A model generated the notes under the pieces. The model did no database searches, was not told the origin of the DNA, and saw only the letters and a program-made list of their open reading frames with translations. A stretch of DNA of 64,000 nucleotides, taken from assembly GCA_032622095.1 (NCBI GenBank), contig CP136068.1:184640796-184704795 (forward strand), in the 5' to 3' direction. A program made the translations under genes and the position numbers. The stretch is from Siphonodentalium dalli (Eukaryota > Mollusca > Scaphopoda > Gadilida > Siphonodentaliidae). Numbering within the stretch: position 1 is the first letter of the stretch; each line of letters begins with the position of its first letter. Below are positions 10,450 through 22,539 of the stretch, piece by piece.

Positions 10450-12410
10450 GTCGGACGAATTCATTATGACTTCAGTTATCGCATAAAGATAGAAGTAAAT
10501 GAGGCTGTATGGATATGTGTGTGTTACATAGTGTGGGAGAAGCCCCAAAACGACCATCCTCACCACACAGGGATTCAATACATACAGTGGAACATCATCC
10601 CACTCCCACAATGCCCCCTAAACACCCACACTCCAAATAAATGTAATACACACAGCTGCCCCAACACACTCAGACATTCCTAAATCCAGGTTCGATCCCA
10701 CCAGCACCCCAGGGTTAATCCTCCCAAATCAATTGAGCACCCCCCCCCCCCATCGACCCTGGCCTTTCATTTAAATGTTTAATACACCAGCCTTACTCAA
10801 TTCACCAAGCCTTTCATTTTAATCCCTATCCTTCTTAATCAACCCATTCCTGTTCAATCCACCCAGCCCTTTAATTTTAAGCACCCAAGCCATTTGAAGT
10901 TCATCCACCAGCCCTTCTCAATCCACCCAGCCCTTTCAGTTAATCTACCCTGTCCTTAATCCACACAACCCTCCTCAATCAACCCCTGTCTGTTAATTTT
11001 AATCCACCCTGCCCTTTTCAATCCAACCAGCCCTGTTAACCCACCCCGTCCGAATCCATTATATGACTTCAGTTATCACATCAAGATAGAAATAAATGCG
11101 GCTGTATGGGTATGCATGTGCTATAGCATGTGGGAAAATCCCCAAAACGCCCACCCCTCCTCATCAATCAATCCACATATATAGTACCAACCCATAACCT
11201 ATCCACCTCAACTCATCCAGTCTTCGTGTAATACAGGTGCCCAGTCCACCCTGCGCTTCTCAATCCACCCAATCCTTCTCAATCCACCCAGCCCATCTCA
11301 ATCCACCTAATCCTTCTCACAGAAAACTTTATAACATTGGACAGTCAGGGAATATATTTCTTTGTAAATACATGTTCCTCAATAATCTACTTCACATTAG
11401 AAGTTTGTCAATCCACACAGTGATTTCATTGTATCCACGCAGCACTCCTCAATCCACCCTGCCTTTCTCAATTCACCCTGTCCTTCTCAATCCACCCAGC
11501 CATCATAAATCTACCCTGCCCTTTCATTAGAATACGCCAGCCTTTCCCAATTCACACAGCCCCTTCGTTCTAATCACCATGTCCTTCTTAATAAACCCAT
11601 TCATGTTCAATCCTTCTCAGTTCATCCAGCCGTTATCAATTCATCCAGCCGTTCTCAATTCATCCATCCGTTCTCACTCCACAAGATCTTCTCAATCAAC
11701 ACAGTCCTGTCATTTAATCCTCCCAACCCTTCGTTTTAATCTACCAGCCCTTCTAAATCCACCCAGCCCTTTCGTTATAATTTACCAGCCCTTCTTAATC
11801 CACCCAGCCCTTTCATGTTAAACCACCCTGTCCTTTTTATTCCACCCAGCCCTATCATGTAAACCACCCAGCCCTTCTTAATCCACCAGCCCTTTCATAT
11901 TAATCCACACGGCCCTTCTAAATCCATTCAGCCCTTTCATTTAAACCACACAGCCCATCTAAATCCACCCAGCCCTTTCATATGAATCCACACAGCCCTT
12001 TCATATGAATCCACACAGCCCTTCTAAGTCCATTCAGGCCTTTCATTTAAACCACACAGCCCTTCTAAATCCACCCAGCCTTTTCATTTTAAACCACTCC
12101 GTCCTTAATCCACCCCAGTCATCCTCAATCAGCCCCAGTATTTTCATTTCAATCCACCCTGCCGTTCTCAATCCACAGAGCCGTCCTTATTCCACCCAGC
12201 CCTTATTAATACACCCTGCCGTTCTCAATCCACCCTGCCGTTCTCAATTCACAGAGCCGTCCTTAATCCACCCAGACCTTTCATTTTAAACCACCATGTC
12301 CTTCTTAATCCACCCCAGTCATCCTCAACCAGCCCCAGTATTTTCATTTCAATCCACCCTGCCGTTCTCAGTCCTCACAGCCGTCCTTAATCCACCCAGC
12401 CCTGGGAAGT
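10450..12410. repeat. C-rich minisatellite, ~20-bp unit, with internal duplications
   Basis: The plus strand is C-rich and built from degenerate units like AATCCACCCAGCCCTTCTC alternating with TTTCATTTTAA. Larger duplications are superimposed. About 100 bp at 10465-10570 (GACTTCAGTTAT...) recurs at 11066-11160. About 100 bp around 12093-12190 (CCAGTCATCCTCAA...) recurs at 12297-12405, so some units are ordered at a ~200-bp scale. A run of 11 C lies at 10740-10750. Open frames rich in S, P, N and H at 11237-12289 are by-products of the repeat, with no conserved domain. Confidence 0.85.
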
Positions 12411-12539
12411 TCGACCGAATTCTGAACACAGCACTGTCGTCAGTCGACCGTAGCGGATGTTAATCTGCGGTACTCTGCTGTTTACCAAACCCCATGATCA
12501 GTGCAGATATACTGTGGTGCACTACTAGTACTAGGTACT

Positions 12540-12632
12540 GCAAATAGCACAATGCTCCCGTGCACCACACTGTATACTATACTATGCACACCTCCCGTGC
12601 ACCACACTGTATACTATACTATGCACACCTGC
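12540..12632. repeat. 37-bp tandem duplication
   Basis: CTCCCGTGCACCACACTGTA and the following TACTATACTATGCACAC are repeated twice in tandem. Confidence 0.7.
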
Positions 12633-12783
12633 AATGCAGATTTCACTGTTGGCTGACGACTCTCTATAGTCGTCGGCGCGCCAGACTTTGAAATCAGTTT
12701 TATATCGATTAAGTGGAATAATTATGGTATCAAATATTTAGTTTGTCTCGTCGCTCGAATTTTTAATTTCTCTACGATCACAC

Positions 12784-13295
12784 TAACCTTAAAGGTACGG
12801 TTGGCCTTGGCGGTGGGTATCCTGTGAAAATATTTCCACCCGTCAAAAACCGCCACAAACAGAAAGAACATCAAAATGTAGACAGACTTTGTCCGTATAC
12901 AAATAAGAAATATCGCATAAACAGTATGTTATTGTCATTTGTTTGACCATTGTTATGTAAACAAAAGCATAAAAAGTTACTTTTCTGGTGTTTGTTTATA
13001 TTATGATGGTAAACATAAAGAGCGTTCTTTGTTGGTGAATTCCTGATATGGAACAAATAAAGAGCGTTTATGCCATTTTTGTGTGATTAGCCAGTAATAT
13101 TGTGCTGTCTTCTGTAACACAATCAGGCTCTTGCTTAGGTAAAATATAGTAGGTCTTTATGATAACATGCTGGTTATGCGATATTCATGGTATATATGAA
13201 CGAAACTGTATGCATTTTAATGTTTTTCTGTTTACGGTGATTGGAACAAATATGAATATTTTCGACAATTAAGGCCGCACGTGCCTTTAAGGTTA
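12784..13295. mobile_element. TA-flanked long-TIR element (Tc1/mariner-like size class)
   Basis: A 508-bp element (12786-13293) starts ACCTTAAAGG and ends CCTTTAAGGT with TA on each side. The inverted similarity extends about 130 bp inward: AAACAGAAAGAACATCAAAATG near 12857 pairs with the complement of CATTTTAATGTTTTTCTG near 13216, and AATATCGCATAA pairs with TTATGCGATATT. TA duplication plus long imperfect TIRs and no transposase frame fits a non-autonomous Tc1/mariner-like element. TA is a weak TSD, so the class is inferred. Confidence 0.7.
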
Positions 13296-13527
13296 TAGAT
13301 ACTCAAATATAGAGCAGCAAGTACTGTAGTAGAATGCCTTGAAAACACAAGAGGTGTGTCTCTATAAAACATAAAAACTATATGAAATAAATGCATATAA
13401 AATATCAAAGGAAATAGGATCTATCACGTAGCACTTTTTATTCCAAACATGTTATTTCATACACTAGAATTTAAATAAAAAGTACAATATGGTTCATAAG
13501 AATTACGTCGAACCCTGCATACAGCTT

Positions 13528-13997
13528 TTAACCCTTTACCCAACAAAACGGACCTGTGCCAATACATTCTCTTATATATGCGAGTCGACCATAGGTCGCC
13601 TCGCATATATAAGAGAATGCATTGGCTTAACAAATATTAAAAATGATAAAATTGTCAAAGAATGTAGAAAAATATTATAATTTTTTTTTTTAAATGTAAG
13701 AAAAAAATTATAAAATTGTTAAAGAATGTAAGAAAAAATGGTAAAAAGTATTAAAAAATGAATTGTTTTTAGGCCAATGCATTCTGTTATATATTCGAGG
13801 CGACCTATGGTCGACTCGCATATATAAGAGAATGCATTGGCACAGGGCATAACTGTAACTATCACAATGTGGTCAATGAGCCGGTTCCAATGATATTCAT
13901 ATTTGTATGGTTCTATTGAGACAGACCCAAGATAATTTAGGCTGTTGCAGCTTCATTTCGGCTATTTTTCTGGGCGTTTTGTTGGGTAAAGGGTTAA
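13528..13997. mobile_element. Type B hairpin MITE, TTAA-flanked (piggyBac-like), copy 1
   Basis: Element 13532-13993 (462 bp) is bounded by TTAA on both sides and has the TIR CCCTTTACCCAACA...TGTTGGGTAAAGGG. It carries two 67-bp hairpins (13559-13625 and 13774-13840), a short AT-rich spacer between them, and an asymmetric right part (AACTGTAACTATCACAATGT onward) that is conserved in the copies at 21.6 and 41.3 kb. TTAA TSD plus CCCTTT termini is diagnostic of piggyBac-type transposition. No transposase is encoded. Confidence 0.88.
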
Positions 13998-15465
13998 GAC
14001 GCACGATTATTTTTTTTGGGTCAACTTCCTGCTTTTTAAAATCGGATTTTCTCCAAATCTGTCTGGATTTTTTAATTGTATTTATGTTATATTAATTTGA
14101 ATGTTAATTATACACATTTAAAATATAATTATGTTGACTGGTATCAAGCAAGCACTAAAATGTCAGTACTAGAGGAGATAACGTTATTTTTTCCAGCAAA
14201 CCCCACTCCCAAATTGAGAAAGTAACGAAGTTTTTTTGGTATGATGGAGATGAGACTAGTAGAGGAGATGATGTACTCAGACTTAAATCCATTGAAATAC
14301 GTCGACATAGTTATGACCGACACGAACACCATTACTTAAATTGTGTTTATGAAAGTCTGGTGCCCATTAGCAGTTTGTTTTCAGTACATTTTAATATTCA
14401 TTGGAACATAAACAATTATTCTCTGACAGAAATCATGGCAGATACGAAAACTGAATGTCCTTTAGAACGACATTTCAAACCCTGTGTACCTTTCAGCACA
14501 TTTTGAAAATCCTGCGTACCCTTCAGCACTTTTTTTGGCGAGAGTGACCCCTTCAGCCATAGTTATATTATAAGGTGCAAAGTGTATTCTGGTCCACAGC
14601 ATCACACAACATGTCAGAAAATTGGCGATTTCGGAATAATTTCATGCTAATACCATGGCACCAGTGTTGCACTGAATCTATACATATCATAATGGACTGT
14701 CGAGATAACGAGGGAGATGAGTTGTTGGATTCTGGACTATTTTGTTTCCATTATTGTTGTTGTTTACTGAATACCAATATGAGTGTGAACACATGCTGAT
14801 CCGCTATAATCCGCTCTGGTTACCCGGTTCGGACAGTGTACATGTATATATTTAAAGTGATGTGAAACACTCTTGTAGGGTGATCAAATAGAAATGTAGA
14901 TTAATCTTTTTCAAAGTAGGTACCTTTTACAAATATTATATCCAAATTGACAACAAACACCGTCATTCTTATATATTAATTAAATGCAGTGACTCTCGAT
15001 GGCGAAATCATTTTCGTTAGTTTATCGCCGATAGATGCGTCCCGAATCGAGTAGTAAATATTTACAATTGAGCGTAGTTCAGATGATGTTTTCTATGGAG
15101 TGGTACAGTCGATTTGCTTCAGATTTTCAGCGATGTTAATATAATGTTATATTCCTCCAGTTGGCATAGCTCCTGAATACTATCTTATCAGTTTCACGCA
15201 CCCGAACAAGTACATAATATGTCTTTAATCTCCGGAACAGGACCTGGATACAACAATCTCGAGAATACTTTCAGGCTTCACGTGCCATTCGCACATAGCT
15301 GCCGCGCAGCCGGTGTAACGCTTATGACAGTATTGGCGATTATTGTACGAAATCGGCCATATAAGTAATTGACTCATATTATTCCAACAATATTCTCGCG
15401 AAAACAGCGTTTAAAAGGCTTTTCCAAATTTAAAACCGCCAAGCTTGTCTTTTAGTCACCTCCCT
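13998..15465. other. Uncharacterised intergenic DNA
   Basis: No gene, TIR or clear array found. A small repeat of CTGYGTACCYTTCAGCAC occurs near 14478-14530. The frame at 14575-14799 (plus) has no recognisable domain. Confidence 0.45.
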
Positions 15466-16188
15466 CAAAAATCGGTATGTCCTTCGTGTAAGAATACACT
15501 AACCCTAACCCGAGCCCTAACCCTAGCCCTAATTTACCCTACCCCTAACCCTAACCCTAATCCTAGCCCTAACCCTAGCCCTAATCCTAACCCTAATCCT
15601 AGCCCTAACCCTAACCCTAATCCTAGCCCTAACCCTAACCCTAGCCCTAACCCTAATCCTAATCCTAACCCTAACCCTAACCCTAGCCCTAACCCTAACC
15701 CTAATCCTAGCCCTAACCCTAATCCTAACCCTAACCCTAACCCTAACCCTAACCCTAACCCTAATCCTAGCCCTAACCCTAACCCTAACCCTAGCCCTAA
15801 CCCTAATCCTAGCCCTAACCCTAATCCTAGCCCTAACCCTAATCCTAACCCTAACCCTAACCCTAACCCTAACCCTAGCCCTAACCCTAACCCTAACCCT
15901 AACACTAACCATAGCCCTAACCCTAACCATAACTCTAACCCTAGCCCTAACCCTAATCCTAGCCCTAACCCTAACCCTAACACTAGCCCTAACCCTAACC
16001 CTAATCCTAGCCCTAACCCTAATCCTAGCCCTAACCCTAACCCTAATCCTAGCCCTAACCCTAATCCTAACCCTAACCCTAACCCTAACCCTAGCCCTAA
16101 CCCTAACCCTAACCCTAACACATATGGAGAATGGAGGGTGGTGCGTGGTTTCGTGTATTCTTATACATGAAGGATATACCCAAAAATC
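15466..16188. mobile_element. TIR transposon filled with CCCTAA telomere-like repeats
   Basis: Element 15474-16180 (707 bp) starts GGTATGTCCTTCGTGTAAGA and ends with the inverted counterpart TGAAGGATATACC, giving ~26-bp TIRs. An exact 8-bp direct repeat CAAAAATC lies at 15466-15473 and 16181-16188. From about 15498 to 16118 it is a tandem array of CCCTAA with frequent TCCTAA, CCCTAG and TCCTAG variants. It is followed by a unique segment (CACATATGGAGAATGGAGGG) that also occurs in the small copy at 2625. An 8-bp TSD with GG-starting TIR could fit Merlin-, hAT- or Mutator-related transposition; the superfamily is unresolved. Long frames on both strands (Pro-Asn, Leu-Gly and Arg-Val repeats) arise because a 6-bp period lacks stop codons. 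Confidence 0.88.
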
Positions 16189-17168
16189 CCAAAGCTTGGC
16201 GCCAAGCTTGGGTTTTATCCACTCTTTTATTGGTGTAAGGCGATTTGCGATGATTGGCTCAAATTGCATCACGCGATATTGCATACATAATCGGTCATTG
16301 TTCACCCGAGAAGTCAACAAAATATAATCACCAGATATTTCTGAGTAAATAGATCAAAAGACGTCCTCGGTAAGAGACACATTAAGCTGTTTACATACAA
16401 TTGCGTCATTATTATATAGCCTAGAGGTATTGGTAACATATTTGACCGCAATTTAACAATAGGAAGTATATAGTTATTACATTCCCAAGATGCGACATTC
16501 ATATCACTTCATTTGATACGTGTTTATTGACGACAACTAGGATGTCTAGGGTGTCCTTGATTCGGGATTTAAACGACTTATATACGAGAGGTTAATCTCT
16601 CGAGCGTGCATCAAAAGAACGTAAATACGACGCTGCCAGGCAGCAGACTTATGTAAACGTGTTCCATGTAATTTTGGGGGTGGGGGCGGGGGGCAGGGGG
16701 GATCTGAAAAATATTTGCAGACACGAGGCTCAAAAAAATAATTTCCGGCCTCAAGTTACACACCATCCCCTATACTTGGAAAAAAAACTGTTTTTCCTCG
16801 ACTAAATTTGGGACTCACCCCGGTTATCCCATATTTGTTTAATTAATTTTTACTAATTTTTTTATTTGGAATACCATCCCAAATGTATTCCTTGTCCACT
16901 CTTGTTTCCAATCCTGTTCCACTATACGTTTTACAAGTCACTAAAATTGACTAAATATATATGCGCCATCCCACCATACCATTTAGTCTTCACCATTATG
17001 GTTGACTATTGATAAAAATAAATGAAACAATTCTATCCCAATCTGCTTAAATTCTATTAATATAGGTAAGGTACTTTATTCTCGGAAACAAACTATGCAT
17101 CGACCTGCTTAAACACCAAATCTAACCCATGCAACATAATTTTGAGCGTGATATTGTTGTAAAATCCA
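16189..17168. other. Uncharacterised DNA with an 18-bp palindrome and a G-rich tract
   Basis: AAGCTTGGCGCCAAGCTT at 16192-16209 is a perfect palindrome directly next to the telomere-repeat element. A G-rich run (about 16675-16700, GGGGGTGGGGGCGGGGGGCA) could form a quadruplex. No gene is recognised. Confidence 0.5.
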
Positions 17169-18786
17169 TTAGGCCCGTTCCAAACGACGGATTTTTGTCG
17201 ACTCGAATCTAATACCAGACCCACAATTGTATTAAATGCGTCAAAAATGCGACGTTTGAAACAATTAGATCCGTGTCAGACGCATCACAGACGAATCTCC
17301 GTCCAATTCAGACGAATCTTCGTCGGTGATGCGTCTGAAATCCGTCTTGGTTTCAAACGACGGATTTTTGACGACTCGAATCTAATACATGTGACGAGAA
17401 GAGCCGAAAGTTGCCGAAGAACGAATGCAAATGATATGATAATGATATGATAATGGTATAATAATGAGGGGGCTCCCCTTATCTGAGGAAATACCCATGC
17501 ACATGACGTCATAAATTTTGTCACACGCTCTCTTTGTCATAAAGAAAGATATATCTATAAGAATTGCTTAGGTGACATTGTGAAAATTGTAATTATTTTG
17601 GTAGTTTGATTCCTCAACGAACATGGCATGTCACTGACTCACATCTTATAATGGATATAGTATCAATGTTTTAGAATAATCCATATATACCGGTATAAGG
17701 GGTAGGGGTTGCAGCAACTGATTTATAATAATTCATATAGACCGACATTCCTTATTGTAAGGAATAGGGGTGGTAGTCTCTGATGTATAATAATTAATAT
17801 TTAGCGGTATTACTTATTATAAGAGGCAGAGGTGGTACTACTGATTTATAATAATTCATATATACCGACATTACTTATTATGAGGGGTAAAGGGGTGGTA
17901 ACCTCTTATTTATAATAATTCATATATTCAGGTATTACTTGTTATAAGGGGCAGAGTGGTAGCCTGTGATTTATAATAATTTATAAATACCGGTATTCCT
18001 TATTATAAGGGGTAGGGGTGGTAGCCTCAGATTTATAATAATTCATATAAACCGGTATTACTTATTATGAGGGGTAGGGATGGTAGCCTATGAGTTATAA
18101 TAATTCATAGATACCGGTATTCCTTATTATAAAGGATATATAGGTGGTAGCCTATGATTTATAATATATAATTAATATATTCCGGTATTCCTCATTATAA
18201 GGGGTAGGGTAGTACCACTGATCTTATTTATAATAATTCATATATACCGGCATTAGTTATTATGAGGGTATAGGGGTGGTAACCTCTTATTTATAATATT
18301 TCATATATTCCGGTATTCCTTATTATAAGGGTAGGGGTGGTAGTCTCTGATTTATAATAATTATTGTATACCTGTATTTGTAAACATGCATGGTATACAC
18401 ATATATGGCAATGGGGTTGCACGATCTAACATTTATTTGTAGCGCCTATTATATTATATTATATAACTATATATGTACTATATACATCCTCATATACATA
18501 TGCACATATATTCGCGCTGCAATTGCGCATATATTTATACATAATTTATACTGTATTTTAGTATATATATGTATAACATACCGGTATATATAGGCCTCTA
18601 TATCTACGCGTGACCATTTTGTGAAGGTAACATGGAGTGCACCTTTAAATAAATCGACCGATGTATTAGATTCGACGCGACAAAGATGCGTCCGTCTGAA
18701 ACAAAATTGACCGCAGACGCATCACCGACGGATTTAATACAATTAGATTCGAGTCGACAAAAATCCGTCGTTTGGAACGGGCCTTA
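17169..18786. mobile_element. PIF/Harbinger-like element with TTA TSD
   Basis: Element 17172-18783 (1612 bp) begins GGCCCGTTCCAAACGACGGA and ends with the exact inverse TCCGTCGTTTGGAACGGGCC, flanked by TTA on each side. The TIR similarity continues through TTTTTGTCGACTCGAATCTAAT and then, less perfectly, for over 100 bp. Internal copies of CAAACGACGGATTTTTGACG (from about 17353) show further terminal-repeat duplication. A 3-bp TTA TSD with GG-CCCGTT termini is typical of PIF/Harbinger. No transposase or Myb-like frame is visible. The interior is a minisatellite (17660-18375). Confidence 0.85.
17660..18375. repeat. ~62-bp minisatellite inside the Harbinger-like element
   Basis: About 11-12 units of 61-64 bp contain GATTTATAATAATTCATATA, then TACCGGTATTCCTTATTATA and AGGGGTAGGGGTGGTAG. 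Divergence between units is moderate. The array lies wholly between the TIRs, so it would move with the element. Confidence 0.85.
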
Positions 18787-20199
18787 CAGAATCGTTCAAT
18801 TTATTGTGACGCAAAGCATGCAATTTGACATGAATGGTCAATGTGAACTGCGAAGACTGATTTCCCCACCAAACCAATCATAATGGTCGACTGATTCAAA
18901 ATGGCCGCCACACTTTTTTTCAATATGGCCGCCACTTTTTATTCAAAATGGCCGCCACTGCTTTTTTTCAAAAAGTCGCATTTTTCAGCTTCTATAAAAC
19001 TTATATGAACCACGTGACTTCCATTCCTTATTCAAAAATGGCCGCCGCCCATGCAGAGGGGTTCATATATGTGACCCATGCCATTTGTCGGTTCCTTTAT
19101 ATATTAAGGTCAAACAAAGGTTGCACCCCCCCCCCCCCCACCAAGATGCCTTAACTAGTCACCACAACCCACACCCGATCCAAAACGGACGATGGTCAAC
19201 TGAATATGGATCGGGGGCGTTTATGGTCTCTTGTGGGCACATGTCTTAATTTCATTTTCCCCACAGTTGTCATTGCACGTTGAGGTAGTATGGACGATAC
19301 AGTGTAAGTTTGAGTCGGAGTCGATTTATCCAGTACCGGTATATAGTTTGTACTTAAGTTAGCTTTAACTCTATTTTGGGCTTACTTGTGCAATTGGGGT
19401 TATTTATATAAATGTTTCATATACGAATAGGCAGCTAAGCATATACTATAGCATATTAACATTTCACTCGATGATATTTTGGATGAAAACTATATTTAAT
19501 AAAATTAAATAAATACACATAAAACATGGTCTATTCTCAATATGTTGGTGCACAACTCCATGATAAAACATCACAAATTAATGTAAAAAGAGTATGTGCT
19601 TATTGCTTGCTTGTTTTATTTGTTCATTCGTTCCTTGTTTACGTATTATAGCAACCAAGGGTGCTTATACCTAAGGCAGGTGAATGACGTCATATAATTT
19701 TTTCTATATACATCAGTGATTTTTCAAGATCGCGGGTATATATTTTGGAGAAATTGTCACGTGACTTCCGGTTAGCAACCGTGTGGATATTGCAAAAATC
19801 GCGGAATTGGAAATGAAGTATCGCGATAAAACTGAAAGTAACTACTTCACAACTTACGAAGAATTCACATGTGATTTAAGTCTATTAATTTCATTTAGAC
19901 CAATTTCGTTGGTTAGCTTAATGAAAACTGAAAAGGAAGAAGTCATGACGATAATCTAGACAAGATTTGTCTTGTCAATTTGGCATGTCCTCTCCGTCGT
20001 GATCACTGCATGATGTTAAATAAATTATTCTTAGCGTTATGTCGCCGAAAAAAGGAAAATTTGAAGCACATCGTGTGTGGTTGCTCCACTACGTGTCACG
20101 TTCGATTCATATTATAGTTCTTTTTGTTATTAAATATCATTTGATATTTTAATTTGATTTATTTCATTATTTATTCCTATGGGATCAAAATGGTTGGAA
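18787..20199. other. No gene; ATGGCCGCC cluster and poly-C tract
   Basis: Four copies of a motif like TCAAAATGGCCGCCAC occur at about 18896-19050. They resemble the YY1 consensus (AANATGGC(C/G)GC), though this may only be a short tandem repeat. A run of 14 C lies near 19126-19139. The remainder to 20199 shows nothing I can name. Confidence 0.45.
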
Positions 20200-20370
20200 A
20201 CTAAAAATTGTAATCAGATGTAATCGAAAAGTAATCTCTTACATTTTACCAAAGTAATTGTAATCGTAATCAATTACATTTGAAAAATGTAATCAATAAT
20301 CGTAATCATGTAAATCAAAAGTAATTGTAATCGTCATAGATTACATTGGCATGTAATCGCCTCAACCCTG
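20200..20370 (-). mobile_element. hAT terminal fragment
   Basis: Read on the minus strand it starts CAGGGTTGAGGCGATTACAT at 20370. It continues with many GATTACAATTAC/GTAATCGTAATC subterminal motifs, a pattern typical of hAT ends. The opposite terminus was not found, so it is a truncated copy. Confidence 0.6.
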
Positions 20371-21629
20371 GCTAGAATTGAACACATATCCCACCTGGAA
20401 CTTTCAACCACAGACCTTCATTTATCAATTAAAGTCACTTGGTGGTTTGCGCTCCAAAATACGTGAAATAATAGTCGATTTTTAAGTTTTCCCGATATAG
20501 AAATAGCTCGATAAACACTTGAAATACCTTTCTACGAGCAGTATAATAATGTCACAGAAAGACACATTGGAGTAATTAAAAATACAACTTTGAACCCAAT
20601 GTTTGTGTTCCACAAAAAAACAGCCATTTGCATGGCATGGAACAGAAAAGAGCGTTCCGTGTTAGTCTATTCTTCATATGGTAGAACTAAAGAGTCTTTG
20701 GTTCACTTCTGTGCGAAAAATTGTAAACAGCCGGATAAGGGCTCTGACCACAGTATGTATTTCTCAGAGCATATGAGGCCGGTATATATACTTATCAACA
20801 TTTCTGGTATTTGTTACCAATCTTATACATCCTTAGAAATTACTTAGACAAAGTTTGGAAGCTCGAATGAGCCATGTCCATTTAAATTAACAGAATATCA
20901 TGACAGTAGATGTCTAATGTCATTGGGTCAATTATGCGGGCGTGCACGATTATATATGATCCTATACCCAATATGACTTTCAATATGTTATATCTGCCAC
21001 TCGAAGTGAAGGTAATGCCACTTAATCTTATGTTACTAGATAGCTATACTCTTATTTCTTAATATACTTGTTGGATTATGTGGGTAACATCCGCTTCAAC
21101 CATTATCGGGTTTAAAACGTTTGTTACACACAACTAAATGATCCCAAAGTGCAAATATCGTTCGAATAAATATCATGTAAAGAACCGTCACAGCCGTGAT
21201 TACCTTGAAATAGAACCGTAACACTCATAAGTTGTGATTAGGAGGCTAATGCTCCAAATCATCGACACACATCGAGATATTTCCCTAGCTATCTTCCAGA
21301 AGAATAACACAGGTACAATTTATACTCAGTGTTCATCTTCAGAATGCGTTTCACAATCGGTATGCCACCGAAAACAAAGAAATTACGTTTGCGTGGCTTG
21401 GTTTTCAGTGATATAATTGTGATCAAAAGTTCAGGTTTCAGTAAAACGGCACTTATGCAGCCTCTGTTCATTCAAGAAAGTTCAATGTATTCAAGATATA
21501 TATAATTATACGTGATTTTGTCCCGAATATGATAATTTTTAATCACAAGGAACCGTAACAAATCAGTCAAGAACCATCAGAATACCGGCAATAGAACGAC
21601 TTCCGATGTAACAGTTCCTACACAGTGAT
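20371..21629. other. Uncharacterised DNA
   Basis: Several frames of 60-85 codons occur (for example 20590-20847, plus) but none shows a recognisable domain, signal peptide or repeat. No transposon end or array was found. Confidence 0.4.
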
Positions 21630-22028
21630 TTAACCCTTTACCCAACAGACGGGCCCTGTGCCAATGAATTCTCTTATATATGCGAGTCGACCATAGGTCG
21701 CCTCGCATATATAAGAGAATGCATTGGCTTAACACATTAAAAATTATAAAATTGTTAAAGAATGTATGAAAAAATGGTAAAAAGTGTTAAAAAAAGATTT
21801 ATTTTAGGCCAATGCATTCTCTTATATATGCGAGGCGACCTATGGTCGACTCGCTTATATAAGATAATGCATTGGCACAGGGCTAACTGTAACTATCACA
21901 ATGTGGTCAAGGAGCCGGTTCCAATGATATCCATATTTGTATGGTTATATTGAGACAGACCCAAGATAATTTAGGCTGTTGAAGCTTTATTTGGCCGGTT
22001 TTGGCCGGTTTGTTGGGTAAAGGGTTAA
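21630..22028. mobile_element. Type B hairpin MITE, TTAA-flanked, copy 2
   Basis: Element 21634-22024 (391 bp) has TTAA at 21630-21633 and 22025-22028 and the CCCTTTACCCAACA TIR. Hairpins lie at 21661-21727 and 21809-21875. The right part (AACTGTAACTATCACAATGT to GGCTGTTGAAGC) matches the other two copies. One hairpin arm has CCAATGAATTC instead of CCAATGCATTC. Confidence 0.88.
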
Positions 22029-22539
22029 ATGGTGGCAAGCAACAAACAGTTCTCGTAATTCGGTCAAACTTTATTTATTTGCAATCTGATATAAATATTA
22101 GAACGGCTCGATTTCGCAAGTCAATAACACAATGGGTTTTAGGTTTCGCTTTTGAAAGCAACACGCAAATATTGTAATTTTTTTGCCCAAATAGGTAAAC
22201 GCGGTGACCTAATTTTATTCTGAATGGGGTCAAGTTGTCACACGCCCTTGGTGTGCCTTTAATTGTGGTGTTCATTTACCACTTTCGTCTTACAATTACA
22301 ATTGTGAGAAGATTTGTAGGAACGGCCTAGACCGCTCCACATCTTTTGAAGCTAAACTTAATAACAGCTTCTCGTATTATATATACACACAATGTCATTT
22401 GTATTATATTACCATATAAAAAACGTTTGCAAATATAGAACTGGAAGTCAAATTATCGACACGTGTCGTGCACGAGTGAGGTGTTAACGTCTTTAATCCC
22501 TTATACAACCGGAATGTGTACATAAGTATGTAATAGTAG

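Noticed and set aside
11237-12289. Ser/Pro/Asn/His-rich ORFs as a secreted protein gene
   Set aside because: They follow a C-rich ~20-bp minisatellite, shift between frames, and lack a signal peptide or domain.
15445-16320. ORFs of 195-263 codons encoding Pro-Asn, Leu-Gly and Arg-Val repeats
   Set aside because: They are open on both strands because the 6-bp CCCTAA repeat and its variants contain no stop in those frames. They lie inside a TIR-bounded telomere-like array.
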